Made by a program: the position numbers and the translations under genes. Shown here piece by piece: positions 16,539 through 25,212 of a stretch of 50,218 nucleotides of DNA. The notes under the pieces were generated by a model that did no database searches, was not told the DNA's origin, and was given only the letters and a program-made list of their open reading frames with translations. Every line of letters starts with the position of its first letter. Positions within the stretch are counted from its first letter, which is position 1. This DNA is from an uncultured Selenomonadales bacterium (lineage in GTDB: Bacteria; Bacillota; Negativicutes; Selenomonadales; Selenomonadaceae): NCBI GenBank assembly GCA_946411735.1, contig CAMKFB010000009.1:1-50218 (forward strand), in the 5' to 3' direction.

Positions 16539-17357
16539 TCATTCTCTCGTTTGTCCTTCGAAAACCTTCCGCGCGGAGCCACGCATCATCACGTGCTCGT
16601 CCGACTCACGCCATTCGAGATCGAGCGCGCCGCCGTCGAGCAAAACCTTCACGCGTCGAGCGCTGCGACCGCTCAACACGCCCGCTACCGCCGTCGCGCA
16701 CGCGCCCGTCCCGCACGCCAACGTGATCCCCGCGCCGCGCTCCCACACTCTCATTCGAAGCGTCGAGCGATCGATCACCTCGACGAACTCCGTATTGATT
16801 TTGCGCGGGAACTTTTCATGCGTCTCGAATTTCGGTCCCAGCGTCGCCACATCAACCGCCGCGATCGACTCGACGAAGATCACGCAATGCGGATTGCCCA
16901 TCGACACGCACGTCATTCGATACTCCGCGCCGTCGACCGCAATCGGCTCGTCAATGATCCGTCGCTCGCCAAATCCCTCGACCGGTACGCGATCGCCCTC
17001 GAGGATCGGCGCGCCCATGTCGACCGTCACATCCTCGCCGTCGAGCGAAACCTTCAACACCCCCGCGCCCGTCTCGATCGGAATGATTTTTTGATCGACG
17101 ATCGAGTGGTCGACCAGATACTTCGCGAAGCATCGAATACCATTGCCGCACATCTCCGCCTCCGAACCGTCGGGATTGAAAATCCTCATCCGCGCACTCG
17201 CCACCCTCGACGGCAAAACAAAAATCACTCCGTCCGCGCCGATCCCGAAATGTCGATCGCAAAACTTCTTCACATCGACGCCTTCAATCGAGCCGCCGTC
17301 AAAGCGATCGACCAACACGAAATCATTGCCGCAGCCCTGCCACTTTTCAAACTTCAT
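16539..17357 (-). CDS. dapF: diaminopimelate epimerase
   Basis: DapF interconverts LL- and meso-diaminopimelate for lysine and peptidoglycan synthesis, using two cysteines as acid and base. Both are present: C70 in EMCGNGIRCF and C215 in LACGTGACATA. The 272-residue length is normal, and the start KFEKWQGCGNDFVLVD is typical. AAAGGAGG precedes the ATG, and a clear promoter lies just upstream. It is the first gene of the leftward run through remA, gmk, rpoZ, coaBC, metK and the sensor kinase. A partial, decayed copy follows it. Confidence 0.97.
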   Translation of the reverse strand: MKFEKWQGCGNDFVLVDRFDGGSIEGVDVKKFCDRHFGIGADGVIFVLPSRVASARMRIFNPDGSEAEMCGNGIRCFAKYLVDHSIVDQKIIPIETGAGVLKVSLDGEDVTVDMGAPILEGDRVPVEGFGERRIIDEPIAVDGAEYRMTCVSMGNPHCVIFVESIAAVDVATLGPKFETHEKFPRKINTEFVEVIDRSTLRMRVWERGAGITLACGTGACATAVAGVLSGRSARRVKVLLDGGALDLEWRESDEHVMMRGSARKVFEGQTRE

Positions 17358-17378
17358 TCAACTGCCTCCTTTGGGCGC

Positions 17379-17407
17379 ATTGTATAATTTTTTCGCCCCG
17401 ACTGCAA
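17379..17407 (-). promoter_or_regulatory. promoter of the dapF-remA-gmk run
   Basis: On the minus strand TTGCAG (17402-17407) and TACAAT (17379-17384) are 17 bp apart, 21 bp before the dapF ATG. Confidence 0.75.
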
Positions 17408-17422
17408 GGCACTTTGATTTGC

Positions 17423-17451
17423 TTGACAAGGCGCCGCCCTTGATTTAGACT
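17423..17451 (+). promoter_or_regulatory. promoter of the thioesterase-thiolase unit
   Basis: TTGACA (17423-17428) and TAGACT (17446-17451) are 17 bp apart, about 35 bp before the thioesterase start. It is divergent from the dapF promoter. Confidence 0.75.
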
Positions 17452-17485
17452 GCAATCGTAAAAAATTTTCGGGAGGGCGATCCGT

Positions 17486-17887
17486 TTGTCAGTAAAGGTT
17501 GAGCACCGTGTCCACTTCTACGAAACCGATCAGATGGGCGTGGTGCATCACGCGAATTATTTTCGTTGGTTCGAGCTCGGGCGCGTCGAGTACCTCCGCT
17601 CGATCGGAGTGACGCTCGGCGAATTGATCAGCGAAGGCATTTTGTTTCCGATCACCGAGATCGACGCGAAATTTCATTCGCCGGCGCGCTATGACGATCT
17701 CGTCGAGATCGAAACGACCGCCGTCGAGCTCACCAAGGTCAAGCTCGTGTTCGATTACAAGATCACGCTCAAGGGCGAGGAAAAAATTTTGGTGACGGGG
17801 CATTCGCTCAACGTGTTCACCGACATCGCGAGCGGCAAAATAATTCGCGTGCCGGAGAATTTCCACGAGCGGTTCCGCTTGATATAG
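17486..17887 (+). CDS. acyl-CoA thioesterase, YbgC/4HBT family
   Basis: This 133-residue hotdog-fold protein matches the 4-hydroxybenzoyl-CoA thioesterase/YbgC family, which hydrolyses acyl-CoA. The active-site segment HFYETDQMGVVHHANYFRWF contains the catalytic Asp (residue 15) and the HHANYF signature. GGAGG stands nine bases before the TTG start. It leads a rightward unit with a membrane protein of unknown function and a thiolase-like protein, so a fatty-acyl or short-chain acyl-CoA substrate is possible. Confidence 0.9.
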   Translation: MSVKVEHRVHFYETDQMGVVHHANYFRWFELGRVEYLRSIGVTLGELISEGILFPITEIDAKFHSPARYDDLVEIETTAVELTKVKLVFDYKITLKGEEKILVTGHSLNVFTDIASGKIIRVPENFHERFRLI

Positions 17888-17899
17888 AGGTGTTGACGA

Positions 17900-18445
17900 A
17901 TGGTGTTGGAGATATACGATTATTTCATTTTGACGTTCCTGACGGTCTACGGGCTGATGCTGCTGTATTTGCATCATCGCGGAACGGAGATCGTGGTGGC
18001 GCGGGTCGACAAGCGCAAAGATTTTGTGGTGGAGTCGCGCGACGAAAAATCGATCACGCTCTCGACGGTAGTGGAGTTCGCCAACGTCGGCAAGCAATCG
18101 GCGCTGATCGTCGATGCGATCGTCAAGCCGCAACTGCCGTTCGAGCAATACGACGGGATTGCGGTGCGCGGCAAAGCGGAGTGTGAAGGCAAGCCGCGCG
18201 AGGACGATTATTTTGAGGCGCTGGTGTTAGAGCATCAGCAGAGTTTCAATTTCGTGGCGAAGGTTACGCTGACGGCGCGCAAGGGCATGACGCTCGAGCA
18301 AGCGCTGTCGCATATGGTGGATTTTCCCGTCGAGATTATCTATCGGGAGGTCGGGCGCAATCCGATGCATTTTTCGATCGCGCGGATTATGCTCACGACC
18401 GAGGAACTGTCGCGCGTGACGGGCGTCAAGATCATCACCGACTGA
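17900..18445 (+). CDS. single-pass membrane protein of unknown function
   Basis: I do not recognise this 181-residue protein. It begins with one hydrophobic segment (YFILTFLTVYGLMLLYL, about residues 8-24). A soluble domain rich in beta-strand-like stretches follows, with alternating charged and hydrophobic residues and no Cys pair or enzymatic motif I can name. GAGGTG precedes the ATG. It lies 12 bp after the thioesterase and 20 bp before the thiolase-like gene, so it is probably co-transcribed with both. Confidence 0.75.
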   Translation: MVLEIYDYFILTFLTVYGLMLLYLHHRGTEIVVARVDKRKDFVVESRDEKSITLSTVVEFANVGKQSALIVDAIVKPQLPFEQYDGIAVRGKAECEGKPREDDYFEALVLEHQQSFNFVAKVTLTARKGMTLEQALSHMVDFPVEIIYREVGRNPMHFSIARIMLTTEELSRVTGVKIITD

Positions 18446-18465
18446 CGCGGAAAGGGGCGGTCGCC

Positions 18466-19593
18466 GTGAAAAAAGTTTTTGTGCTCGACGCGCGGCGGAC
18501 GGCGATCGTCACTGCCAACGGCAAATTTAAATCGATTGCTCCCGAAGTCCTCGGGGCTCAAATATTGCGACGGCTCCGCGCGGAGCGGATTGATGAGATC
18601 ATCCTCGGCAACGCCGTCGGCACGGGCGGCAACATTGCCCGACTGACTTCGCTGCTCGCCGATCTCGATCCCGCCATCCCCGCCGCGACCGTCGACATGC
18701 AATGCGCTTCGGGCGCCGCTTCGATCGCAATCGCTTTCGCCAAAATCAGAGCGGGGCTTGCCGATTGCATCATCGCCGGCGGCATCGAAAGTGCGTCGCT
18801 CCAACCGTTGAGGATTTATCATCGCAACGATCCGCGCCGCGCTCAATCGACCGCCAACGGCATTGACGGCGCTTATTACACCGCTCAATTTTCGCCCGAT
18901 TCGCTCTCGCCGACCGTTATGCTCGAGGGCGCCGAACGCGTTGCGCGCGCCGAGAACATTTCCAAATTCGAGCTCGACGAGTGGGCGATCGAAAGTCATC
19001 GACGCGCGGCTCAAGCCCGTCCTTTGTTGGTCGACAGCATTATTCCGATCGACGGTTGGGCGGTCGACAACGGCATTCGTGATCGGCTCGACCGGCGATT
19101 GTTGGATCGCGCGCCCCTGCCGCTCGGCGAAGGCACCCTCACCTCGGCGGGCAATGCGTGTCGAATAAACGACGGCGCGGCGTTGGCGGTGCTCGCATCC
19201 GAAGAATTTGTCGAGCGCCACGGCTTAAATCCGATCGCCGAAATTTTATCGGCAGCTACTCTCGGCGGCGATCCTCAACAATCTCCGCGCGGAGCGATGA
19301 GCACTGCCGATTTTTTGTTGCAAAAAAATAATCTGCGTTGGGAAGATTTAAATGCGATCGAGCTTAACGAGGCGTTTGCGGTGATCGATGTAATGTTCGA
19401 GCGCGCGCATCCGACGCTCGTCGAGCGTTACAATCGATTGGGCGGGGCGCTGGCGTACGGTCATCCTTACGGCGCAAGCGGCGCGATTTTATTGTTGCAT
19501 TTGATCAAAGCGCTCGGCGCGAAGGGCGGGCTCGGATTGATGTCGATCGCGGGCGCGGGCGGCGTCGGTCAAGCGCTCCTGATAAAAATTTGA
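18466..19593 (+). CDS. thiolase-family protein lacking the second catalytic cysteine
   Basis: Thiolases join or cleave acyl-CoA units using two cysteines and a His. This 375-residue protein has the nucleophile Cys80 in VDMQCASGAASIA, the LNEAFAV motif, and the active-site His in GGALAYGHPYGASGA. The usual C-terminal Cys-x-GGG segment instead reads LMSIAGAGGVG, with Ser at about residue 360 where the acid/base Cys is expected and two extra residues. It is also about 15 residues shorter than biosynthetic thiolases. It may be a divergent condensing enzyme or have lost thiolysis. The GTG start follows GGGGCGG. Two TCCGCGCGGA copies lie within it. Confidence 0.85.
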   Translation: MKKVFVLDARRTAIVTANGKFKSIAPEVLGAQILRRLRAERIDEIILGNAVGTGGNIARLTSLLADLDPAIPAATVDMQCASGAASIAIAFAKIRAGLADCIIAGGIESASLQPLRIYHRNDPRRAQSTANGIDGAYYTAQFSPDSLSPTVMLEGAERVARAENISKFELDEWAIESHRRAAQARPLLVDSIIPIDGWAVDNGIRDRLDRRLLDRAPLPLGEGTLTSAGNACRINDGAALAVLASEEFVERHGLNPIAEILSAATLGGDPQQSPRGAMSTADFLLQKNNLRWEDLNAIELNEAFAVIDVMFERAHPTLVERYNRLGGALAYGHPYGASGAILLLHLIKALGAKGGLGLMSIAGAGGVGQALLIKI

Positions 19594-19600
19594 GGCGAGG

Positions 19601-20557
19601 GTGGTGGCGGTGGACGAAAAAAGATTACAGCAGATGTTGAAAACGACGCGAATGCACGACAACTTTCAACAGATAATGCACACGACGGAGTCATTCGACG
19701 AGAAATACGCGCAGGCGAAAAAGGACAGTGAAAAGGCGTTGGCGAATGCGTTCGCGCAGATGATAAATCTGACACAGCGAATCGAGTACGAAAACGAGCG
19801 GGAGATCAAGCGGGCGGAGGAGGAGTCAAAGCTTAAGGGCAAAGTCATCAAGCGCGTCCCGAGCCGCTTCCGAAATTTGCCGGCGGCGTTCCGTCGCAAT
19901 CCCGCGGTCGTGATCAAATATTTCCTCGGCATGATCCTCGGGCGCATCGTCGCCATCGTCCTGTACATCATCGCCGCCTTCATTCCCGCGCTCCCCGTGC
20001 CCGATTCGGTCGCGGGCTCCGTCGGACGGTTGGCGGGCGGCGCGTTCAGCGCAATGCGAAGTTTCGTGACGGACTTCAACGCGGCAACGCTGGTCAACAT
20101 CATCACCAACATCCCGACCGATATCAACAAATTGATCCAGAAACTCGGCGAAGCGATCCAATTTTACGGTCGTCGAGCCGCCGCCTTCCTCGTTCGATGC
20201 ATAAAAAATCCGCGCCTTGCCTACGAAGATTTATCGGCATGGGCGCGCGCGAATACAAAAATGTTCGTTCGAGTGAGTCGCTCGATCGTCGCCGTCGCCT
20301 GCTCTTTTATCATGATCAAAGTCGCCATGATCCTGCTGCTGCCGATATTCGGCGGCATCGCGCTCACGATCATGGGCTTCAAAATTTCGATCTTGCTGTT
20401 CGTTGTGATGCGCATGATCTTCGACAAGATCGGCGAACTGATCGGCGTCAAACTGCACGGCGCCATCGTCATGCTCTGCCGCCGCATCCGTAACAAATTC
20501 ATCGACATCCACAACTTCTATAAGATGGTCAAACAGGCCACGGAATATTGGAAGTAG
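19601..20557 (+). CDS. unknown membrane protein with N-terminal coiled coil
   Basis: I do not recognise this 318-residue protein. The first 95 residues are charged and helical, probably coiled coil, ending in a basic stretch (KGKVIKRVPSRFRN). Hydrophobic segments follow at about 105-130 and 220-275, separated by an amphipathic region. The tail is basic. The gene starts with GTG 7 bp after the thiolase-like gene, which suggests co-transcription. It ends one base before the convergent polyprenyl synthase remnant, with no terminator visible between them. Confidence 0.75.
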   Translation: MVAVDEKRLQQMLKTTRMHDNFQQIMHTTESFDEKYAQAKKDSEKALANAFAQMINLTQRIEYENEREIKRAEEESKLKGKVIKRVPSRFRNLPAAFRRNPAVVIKYFLGMILGRIVAIVLYIIAAFIPALPVPDSVAGSVGRLAGGAFSAMRSFVTDFNAATLVNIITNIPTDINKLIQKLGEAIQFYGRRAAAFLVRCIKNPRLAYEDLSAWARANTKMFVRVSRSIVAVACSFIMIKVAMILLLPIFGGIALTIMGFKISILLFVVMRMIFDKIGELIGVKLHGAIVMLCRRIRNKFIDIHNFYKMVKQATEYWK

Positions 20558-20558
20558 C

Positions 20559-21536
20559 TCACCACGTGCGGTCGACGATAAAGGACGCCGCCTGCTCGAG
20601 CACCTTCCCCGCCGCCCGATCGATCGTCGAGGGCAATATCAGCCGCGCCGCCTCCGCATGCGCTTCCGCGCGGCGCCGACAATATCTCAACGCATCCGAA
20701 CTCCGAACGATCTCCAGCGCCCGATTCACCTCGGCGTCGGAGATATTTTCTTTTGTGACGATCGAGCGAAGCTCCTACGAATCCAACGCCCTCAAGATCG
20801 GCAACGTGATCACGCCCGACTTTAAATCGCCGCCGAGCCTCTTGCCCGTCAACTTCTCGTCGCCGAAGAAATCCAACAGGTCGTCGGTGATCTGAAACGC
20901 CAGCCCGAGACTCATTCCGTAGCCAGTCATCGCCTCGACCGTCGCTCGATCCAAGCCCGCCGTCAGCGCTCCCAATCGGCAGCTGCTCGACAAAAATATC
21001 GCCGTCTTCAACGTGATGCGCTCGTAATACTCCGCCAAGGTCGGGATCACGAACAGCGACCGATCCTGCTTTATCTCGCCGATGCATAAATCCCGCACCA
21101 GTCGCGACAGGATTGCCGCTGCCTCGTCGCCGTAATTGCCCTCCGCCACGAATTGAAACGCCTTCGCGAACAGATAATCGCCTATCAGCACCGCCGCTTG
21201 CGCCCCGTACTTGGCGTTCGCCGTCGACACCCCGCGCCGCACCTTCGACGCGTCGAGTATGTCGTCGTGGACGAGCGACGCCGTGTGTATCAGTTCGATC
21301 GCCGCCGCCAACGGCAATAATTTTTCATGTCGATCCGCGCCGCCCGCCCTCGAGCAGAGCAAAAATAATATCGGTCGAAGCCGCTTGCCGCCCTTTAACA
21401 ACGGCATGCACGCCTCGCCGATGAATGAGTCGTCTTCGATCGCCGACTCGAGAATGCGCTCGAGCTCCACCAAGATTTTTGTCGGCAATCCCTCTGCGGA
21501 CGATACGAAATTCAATACGCTCACCTGTCTCATCAT
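20559..21536 (-). pseudogene. polyprenyl (heptaprenyl-type) diphosphate synthase interrupted by an in-frame TAG
   Basis: Trans-polyprenyl diphosphate synthases extend isoprenoid chains for menaquinone side chains. The two Asp-rich motifs are intact: [15 protein letters not shown] and FQITDDLLDFFGDEKLTGK. The frame stops at a TAG (20775-20777) after LPILRALDS. Translation past it continues in the same frame with ELRSIVTKENISDAEVNRAL and about 70 residues to a TGA at 20559. That gives the normal family length of about 325 residues. A GAG-to-TAG or CAG-to-TAG change would explain it. The product may be a 253-residue truncated protein, or full length by suppression, or the TAG may be a sequence error. 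TAG ends other genes here, so it is an ordinary stop. Confidence 0.8.
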
Positions 21537-21570
21537 ATGCAAAATTTATTTTCGGCTTGTCGCCGATTAT

Positions 21571-21599
21571 CTTATACCAAACGCGCGGCACGCTGTCAA
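21571..21599 (-). promoter_or_regulatory. promoter of the polyprenyl synthase gene
   Basis: On the minus strand TTGACA (21594-21599) and TATAAG (21571-21576) are 17 bp apart, with the start codon about 35 bp downstream. The promoter has stayed intact although the gene is broken. Confidence 0.8.
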
Positions 21600-21609
21600 G
21601 CGCCGACGC

Positions 21610-21638
21610 TTTACAATCGGGCGAAATTCTGTTAGACT
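21610..21638 (+). promoter_or_regulatory. promoter of DUF711-hemW
   Basis: TTTACA (21610-21615) and TAGACT (21633-21638) are 17 bp apart, 35 bp before the TTG start of the DUF711 gene. Confidence 0.7.
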
Positions 21639-21672
21639 GTCGACGATTTTCAAACGAATTGAGGCGATTGAT

Positions 21673-23034
21673 TTGATCACGATTGATGACATCGTCGAGA
21701 CCAATCGGATGATCACCGAGAACAAGCTCGACGTTCGCACGATTACGATGGGCATTTCGCTTCGCGATTGCGCGCACCCCAACATTCGGCAGTTCTGTCA
21801 GAATGTCTACGATAAAATCACGTCGGCGGCGGAATTTTTGGTATCGACGGGCGAGGAGCTCGAGAGCGAATACGGCGTGCCGATCATCAACAAGCGCATC
21901 AGCGTGACGCCGATTGCGATTGTGGCGGACTCGTGTCGAACGGATTCGTACGTGCCGGTGGCGGAGGCGCTGGATCGGGCGGCTAAGGCGGTGGGCGTGA
22001 ATTTCATCGGAGGATTTTCGGCGCTGGTGGAGAAGGGCTTTACCAACGGCGATCGGATATTGATCGAGTCGATCCCTCAAGCGCTGGCGACGACGGACGT
22101 GGTGTGCTCGAGCGTCAACCTGGCGACGACGAAAGCGGGCATCAACATGGATTGCGTGCGACAGATGGGCGAGGTGATCAAGCGGACGGCGGAGCTGACG
22201 CGCGACGCTCAAGCGATCGGCTGTGCAAAGCTGGTGACGTTCGCGAACGCGCCGCAGGACAATCCGTTCATGGCGGGGGCGTTTCACGGCGTGAGCGAAG
22301 CGGAAAAAGTAATCAACGTGGGCGTGAGCGGACCGGGCGTGGTCAAGCACGTGCTGGAGGATTTGAAGGGCGCGGACTTCTCGACGATCGCGGAGGAGAT
22401 CAAAAAGACGGCGTTTAAAATTACGAGGGTCGGGCAATTGGTGGCGCGCGAGGCGTCGAGGCGATTGGGCGTGCCGTTCGGGATTGTGGACGTATCGCTG
22501 GCTCCGACGGCGGAGGTTGGCGACAGCGTTGCGCGCATACTCGAGGAGATGGGGCTGGAGTCGTGCGGCGCGCCCGGGACGACGGCGGCGCTGGCGCTGT
22601 TGAACGATGCGGTGAAAAAAGGCGGGCTGATGGCGAGTTCGCATGTGGGAGGATTCAGCGGGGCGTTCATACCGGTGAGCGAAGACGAAGGGATGATCGC
22701 GGCGGTGAAAACGGGGAGCCTGTCGATAGAAAAGCTCGAGGCGATGACGTGCGTGTGCTCGGTGGGGCTGGATATGATAGCGATCGAGGGCGACGTGAGT
22801 GCGTCGACGATCTCGGGGATCATCGCGGACGAGGCGGCGATCGGCGTGATCAACAATAAGACGACGGCGGTGCGGATCATACCGGTGCCGGGCGCGAAAG
22901 TCGGCGACGTGGTAGAGTTCGGCGGGCTGTTGGGATTTTGTCCGATCGTGCCGGTGAAGAGTCAATGGAGTTCGGAGGCGTTCATTGCGCGCGGCGGAAG
23001 GATTCCCGCGCCGCTCCGTTCGCTGACAAATTGA
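21673..23034 (+). CDS. DUF711 / UPF0210 family protein (PFL-like fold)
   Basis: This 453-residue protein matches the UPF0210 (DUF711) family, sometimes called PFL family because of a fold like pyruvate formate-lyase. It has no glycyl-radical site, and its function is unknown. Recognisable segments are [76 protein letters not shown] and [21 protein letters not shown] start at the TTG at 21673, with GAGG eight bases upstream; the frame itself is open far back into the opposite gene. The usual ACT-domain partner (UPF0237) is not adjacent here. It overlaps or abuts the HemW-like gene. Confidence 0.9.
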   Translation: MITIDDIVETNRMITENKLDVRTITMGISLRDCAHPNIRQFCQNVYDKITSAAEFLVSTGEELESEYGVPIINKRISVTPIAIVADSCRTDSYVPVAEALDRAAKAVGVNFIGGFSALVEKGFTNGDRILIESIPQALATTDVVCSSVNLATTKAGINMDCVRQMGEVIKRTAELTRDAQAIGCAKLVTFANAPQDNPFMAGAFHGVSEAEKVINVGVSGPGVVKHVLEDLKGADFSTIAEEIKKTAFKITRVGQLVAREASRRLGVPFGIVDVSLAPTAEVGDSVARILEEMGLESCGAPGTTAALALLNDAVKKGGLMASSHVGGFSGAFIPVSEDEGMIAAVKTGSLSIEKLEAMTCVCSVGLDMIAIEGDVSASTISGIIADEAAIGVINNKTTAVRIIPVPGAKVGDVVEFGGLLGFCPIVPVKSQWSSEAFIARGGRIPAPLRSLTN

Positions 23035-23036
23035 GC

Positions 23037-24152
23037 ATGGAGATTTACATTCATATTCCGTTTTGCGTGCGCAAGTGTAAGTACTGCGCTTTTTTTTCGA
23101 TTGCCGATCGATCCGATCTTCATTCGGATTACGTTGATGCGCTCTGCCGCGAGATCACGCTCCGCGCGGAGCCCGAGAAGGTTGAGACGATTTACCTCGG
23201 CGGCGGCACTCCGACAGTCTTGAGCGTCGCTCAACTCGAGCGGATTATCGGCGCCGTCTTTAAAAATTTTTCCGTCGAGCCGACCGTTGAGCTCACCGTC
23301 GAAGCCAACCCCGGCACCATCGATCGAAATTATCTCGCGGGCTTGCGATCGATCGGCGTCAATCGGATATCGATAGGCGTTCAATCCTTCGACGATCGGC
23401 TGTTGAGATCGATTGGCAGGATTCACACCGCCCGCCAAGCGCTTGAGATCGTCGACGACGCCAAAAATATTTTCGACAATGTCAGCGTCGATCTGATTTA
23501 CGGGCTTCCGCATCAGACGCTTGACGATCTCCAACGCGCGCTCGATCGACTTAAGGCGCTCGACGTTGAGCACGTCTCGTGCTACGGGCTTGAGGTCGAG
23601 GAGGGCACGGAGTTTTATCGGCTGCAAGAGGAAGGTCGATTGGAGTTGCCGTCGGAGGATGACGACGCCGACATGTATGATTTTATGACGACGGAGCTGC
23701 CGCGGCTCGGTTGGCGGCGCTACGAGATCAGCAATTACGCCAAGCGCGGATTCGAGAGTCGACACAATTTGGGCTATTGGAGCGACGCAAAGTACATCGG
23801 GCTCGGGGCGGGCGCAAGTTCCTACGATCGCTCGGAGCGGCGGGCGAATGTCGAGGATGTTGTCGATTACATCAACGGCATCAACGACGGGCGCGATGTC
23901 TCGACGCTCGAGGAGATCGTGACGCGGGAGGTTGCGATCGAGGAGTTTTGCTTCCTCGGGCTGCGCAAGGCGGACGGGATCGAGCGCGCGGCTTTCCAAA
24001 AAAAATTTGACACTGCCATCGAAAAAATCTTTGGCAGTGTCATTGATGAGCTCGCGCGCGACGGGCTGATTGAAGTCGATGCCGACCACATTCGCCTGAC
24101 TCCGCGCGGGATGAGATTCGGCAACGTCGTCTTCGCCGAATTTTTATTTTGA
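23037..24152 (+). CDS. hemW: HemW-like radical SAM protein (heme chaperone / CPO-like)
   Basis: This 371-residue radical SAM protein matches HemW, once annotated as oxygen-independent coproporphyrinogen oxidase and now regarded as a heme chaperone. The iron-sulfur cluster motif is CVRKCKYC at residues 10-17. The SAM-binding GGGTPTVL, RISIGVQSFDD, DLIYGLPHQT and the HemW-typical RHNLGYW all follow. The C-terminal winged-helix-like part ends the protein. The ATG lies 2 bp after the DUF711 stop; a TTG overlapping that stop (23031) is also possible. Coupling to DUF711 is likely. Confidence 0.88.
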   Translation: MEIYIHIPFCVRKCKYCAFFSIADRSDLHSDYVDALCREITLRAEPEKVETIYLGGGTPTVLSVAQLERIIGAVFKNFSVEPTVELTVEANPGTIDRNYLAGLRSIGVNRISIGVQSFDDRLLRSIGRIHTARQALEIVDDAKNIFDNVSVDLIYGLPHQTLDDLQRALDRLKALDVEHVSCYGLEVEEGTEFYRLQEEGRLELPSEDDDADMYDFMTTELPRLGWRRYEISNYAKRGFESRHNLGYWSDAKYIGLGAGASSYDRSERRANVEDVVDYINGINDGRDVSTLEEIVTREVAIEEFCFLGLRKADGIERAAFQKKFDTAIEKIFGSVIDELARDGLIEVDADHIRLTPRGMRFGNVVFAEFLF

Positions 24153-24160
24153 GCGTCCGA

Positions 24161-24394
24161 TCAATCAGCGGTGAACGGCAGCAGCGCAATGTTCCGCGCG
24201 CGCTTGATCGCCAACGTCACCTGGCGCTGATGCTTTGCGCAATTGCCGGAGATACGGCGCGGCAAAATTTTTCCGCGCTCGGTGATGAAACGGCGGAGCT
24301 TCGCCGCGTCTTTATAATCAATGTACTCGATCTTATCAACGCAAAACGCGCACACTTTCCTGCGCGGTCTGCGACCTCTTTCGCGTCTAACCAA
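24161..24394 (-). CDS. rpsR: 30S ribosomal protein S18
   Basis: S18 binds S6 on the small subunit platform. This 77-residue protein has the family core [21 protein letters not shown] and [18 protein letters not shown], ending [10 protein letters not shown]. The paired Cys residues (CAFC) are of the zinc-binding type. The TTG start has GGAGG nine bases upstream. It ends the rpsF-ssb-rpsR operon and converges on hemW with only 8 bp between the stops. Confidence 0.97.
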   Translation of the reverse strand: MVRRERGRRPRRKVCAFCVDKIEYIDYKDAAKLRRFITERGKILPRRISGNCAKHQRQVTLAIKRARNIALLPFTAD

Positions 24395-24414
24395 GGATGC
24401 TTACCTCCTCTCGA

Positions 24415-24837
24415 TCAAAATGGTATGTCGACATCATCAACGTGCTCAAGTTCGTTGCCGGGCGCCGAAGACTTTCTTTCGGAGCGATCGTCATAGCCGC
24501 CTTCACGCGGGCGATCGCTTTTCGAGCTTGCAAACTCGATCTCGTTTGCAATCACTTCCGTCACGTAACGTTTCGTGCCGTCCTTCGCCTCGTAACTGCG
24601 CGACTGCAATCGTCCTTCAACGATAATCTTGGAGCCCTTCGACAAGTAATTGCGACAGAACTCCGCCAGACGCTCCCAAGCCACGATGTTGAAAAAATCC
24701 GCATCGGGCTGATTTTCGTCGGTCTTTTTCCAACCGCGCCGCACCGCAATCCCCATCGTCGCCACGGTTTTGTCGCTCGGCGTGGTTCGAATTTCCGGAT
24801 CGCGCGTCAGATTGCCGGACAAAATGACTTTGTTCAT
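24415..24837 (-). CDS. ssb: single-stranded DNA-binding protein
   Basis: SSB coats single-stranded DNA in replication, repair and recombination. The 140-residue protein has an OB fold over residues 1-105 (NKVILSGNLTRDPEIRTTP, FFNIVAWERLAEFCRNYL, KGSKIIVEGRLQSRSYEAKDG). A short disordered linker and the acidic tip DDVDIPF follow; this tip is where partner proteins dock. It sits between rpsF and rpsR, the normal order. Confidence 0.97.
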   Translation of the reverse strand: MNKVILSGNLTRDPEIRTTPSDKTVATMGIAVRRGWKKTDENQPDADFFNIVAWERLAEFCRNYLSKGSKIIVEGRLQSRSYEAKDGTKRYVTEVIANEIEFASSKSDRPREGGYDDRSERKSSAPGNELEHVDDVDIPF

Positions 24838-24840
24838 GGC

Positions 24841-25137
24841 TCAATCCTCCGCTCTCTCGTCGTCGCGGACGATCATGTGCTTGAGAATCTCGTCGGTGAT
24901 CTTCATGACGCGGTCGCATTCCTTGACGCACTCGGGACTCGCCGTCACGTTGAACAGCACGTAGTAGCCCTCGCTCTCCTTCTTGATATCGTAGGCGAGA
25001 TGCTTTTTGCCCCAGCGCTCCTCTTTGTCAATCGTGCCGCCGTTGGCGACGATGAGCTTGGAGAACTTGTCGACGACGGCATTGATCGCGTCGTCCTCGA
25101 GCACCCTCACGATGAAAATGATCTCGTAATTCCTCAA
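24841..25137 (-). CDS. rpsF: 30S ribosomal protein S6
   Basis: S6 forms a heterodimer with S18 on the 30S platform. The 98-residue protein begins MRNYEIIFIVRV and contains GKKHLAYDIKKESEGYYVLFNV, the typical core. GGAGGTG precedes the start. Its transcript begins at the promoter at 25213-25241 and carries a hairpin leader that may be an S6:S18 autoregulatory site. Confidence 0.97.
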   Translation of the reverse strand: MRNYEIIFIVRVLEDDAINAVVDKFSKLIVANGGTIDKEERWGKKHLAYDIKKESEGYYVLFNVTASPECVKECDRVMKITDEILKHMIVRDDERAED

Positions 25138-25157
25138 TTTGACACCTCCTCTTCGGA

Positions 25158-25183
25158 CTTCGGCTCCTGCGGGAGCAGAGAAG
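25158..25183 (-). promoter_or_regulatory. possible S6:S18 autoregulatory leader hairpin
   Basis: In the rpsF leader the minus strand reads CTTC, three bases, GCTCC, CGCA, GGAGC, then CGAAG. This is a two-part stem with an internal bulge that holds CCG before GAAG. The known S6:S18-binding leader motif of many bacteria is a bulged hairpin with a conserved CCG. The match is by eye; the bulge geometry is not certain. Confidence 0.45.
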
Positions 25184-25212
25184 TTTCTTGTCGATTGTTA
25201 AACGACTATGAA

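Noticed and set aside
16360-16542. 60-codon frame as a small independent protein
   Set aside because: Its sequence is pieces of DapF with deletions, and it begins in the dapF stop region, so it is a remnant.
20775-20777. TAG recoded as an amino acid in this organism
   Set aside because: TAG ends other apparently intact genes here (plsY, the YbgC-like thioesterase, the membrane protein at 19601-20557), so a general reassignment is not supported.
21325-22965. 546-codon minus-strand open frame opposite DUF711
   Set aside because: The composition is Arg/His-rich and the sense frame matches a known family over its whole length.
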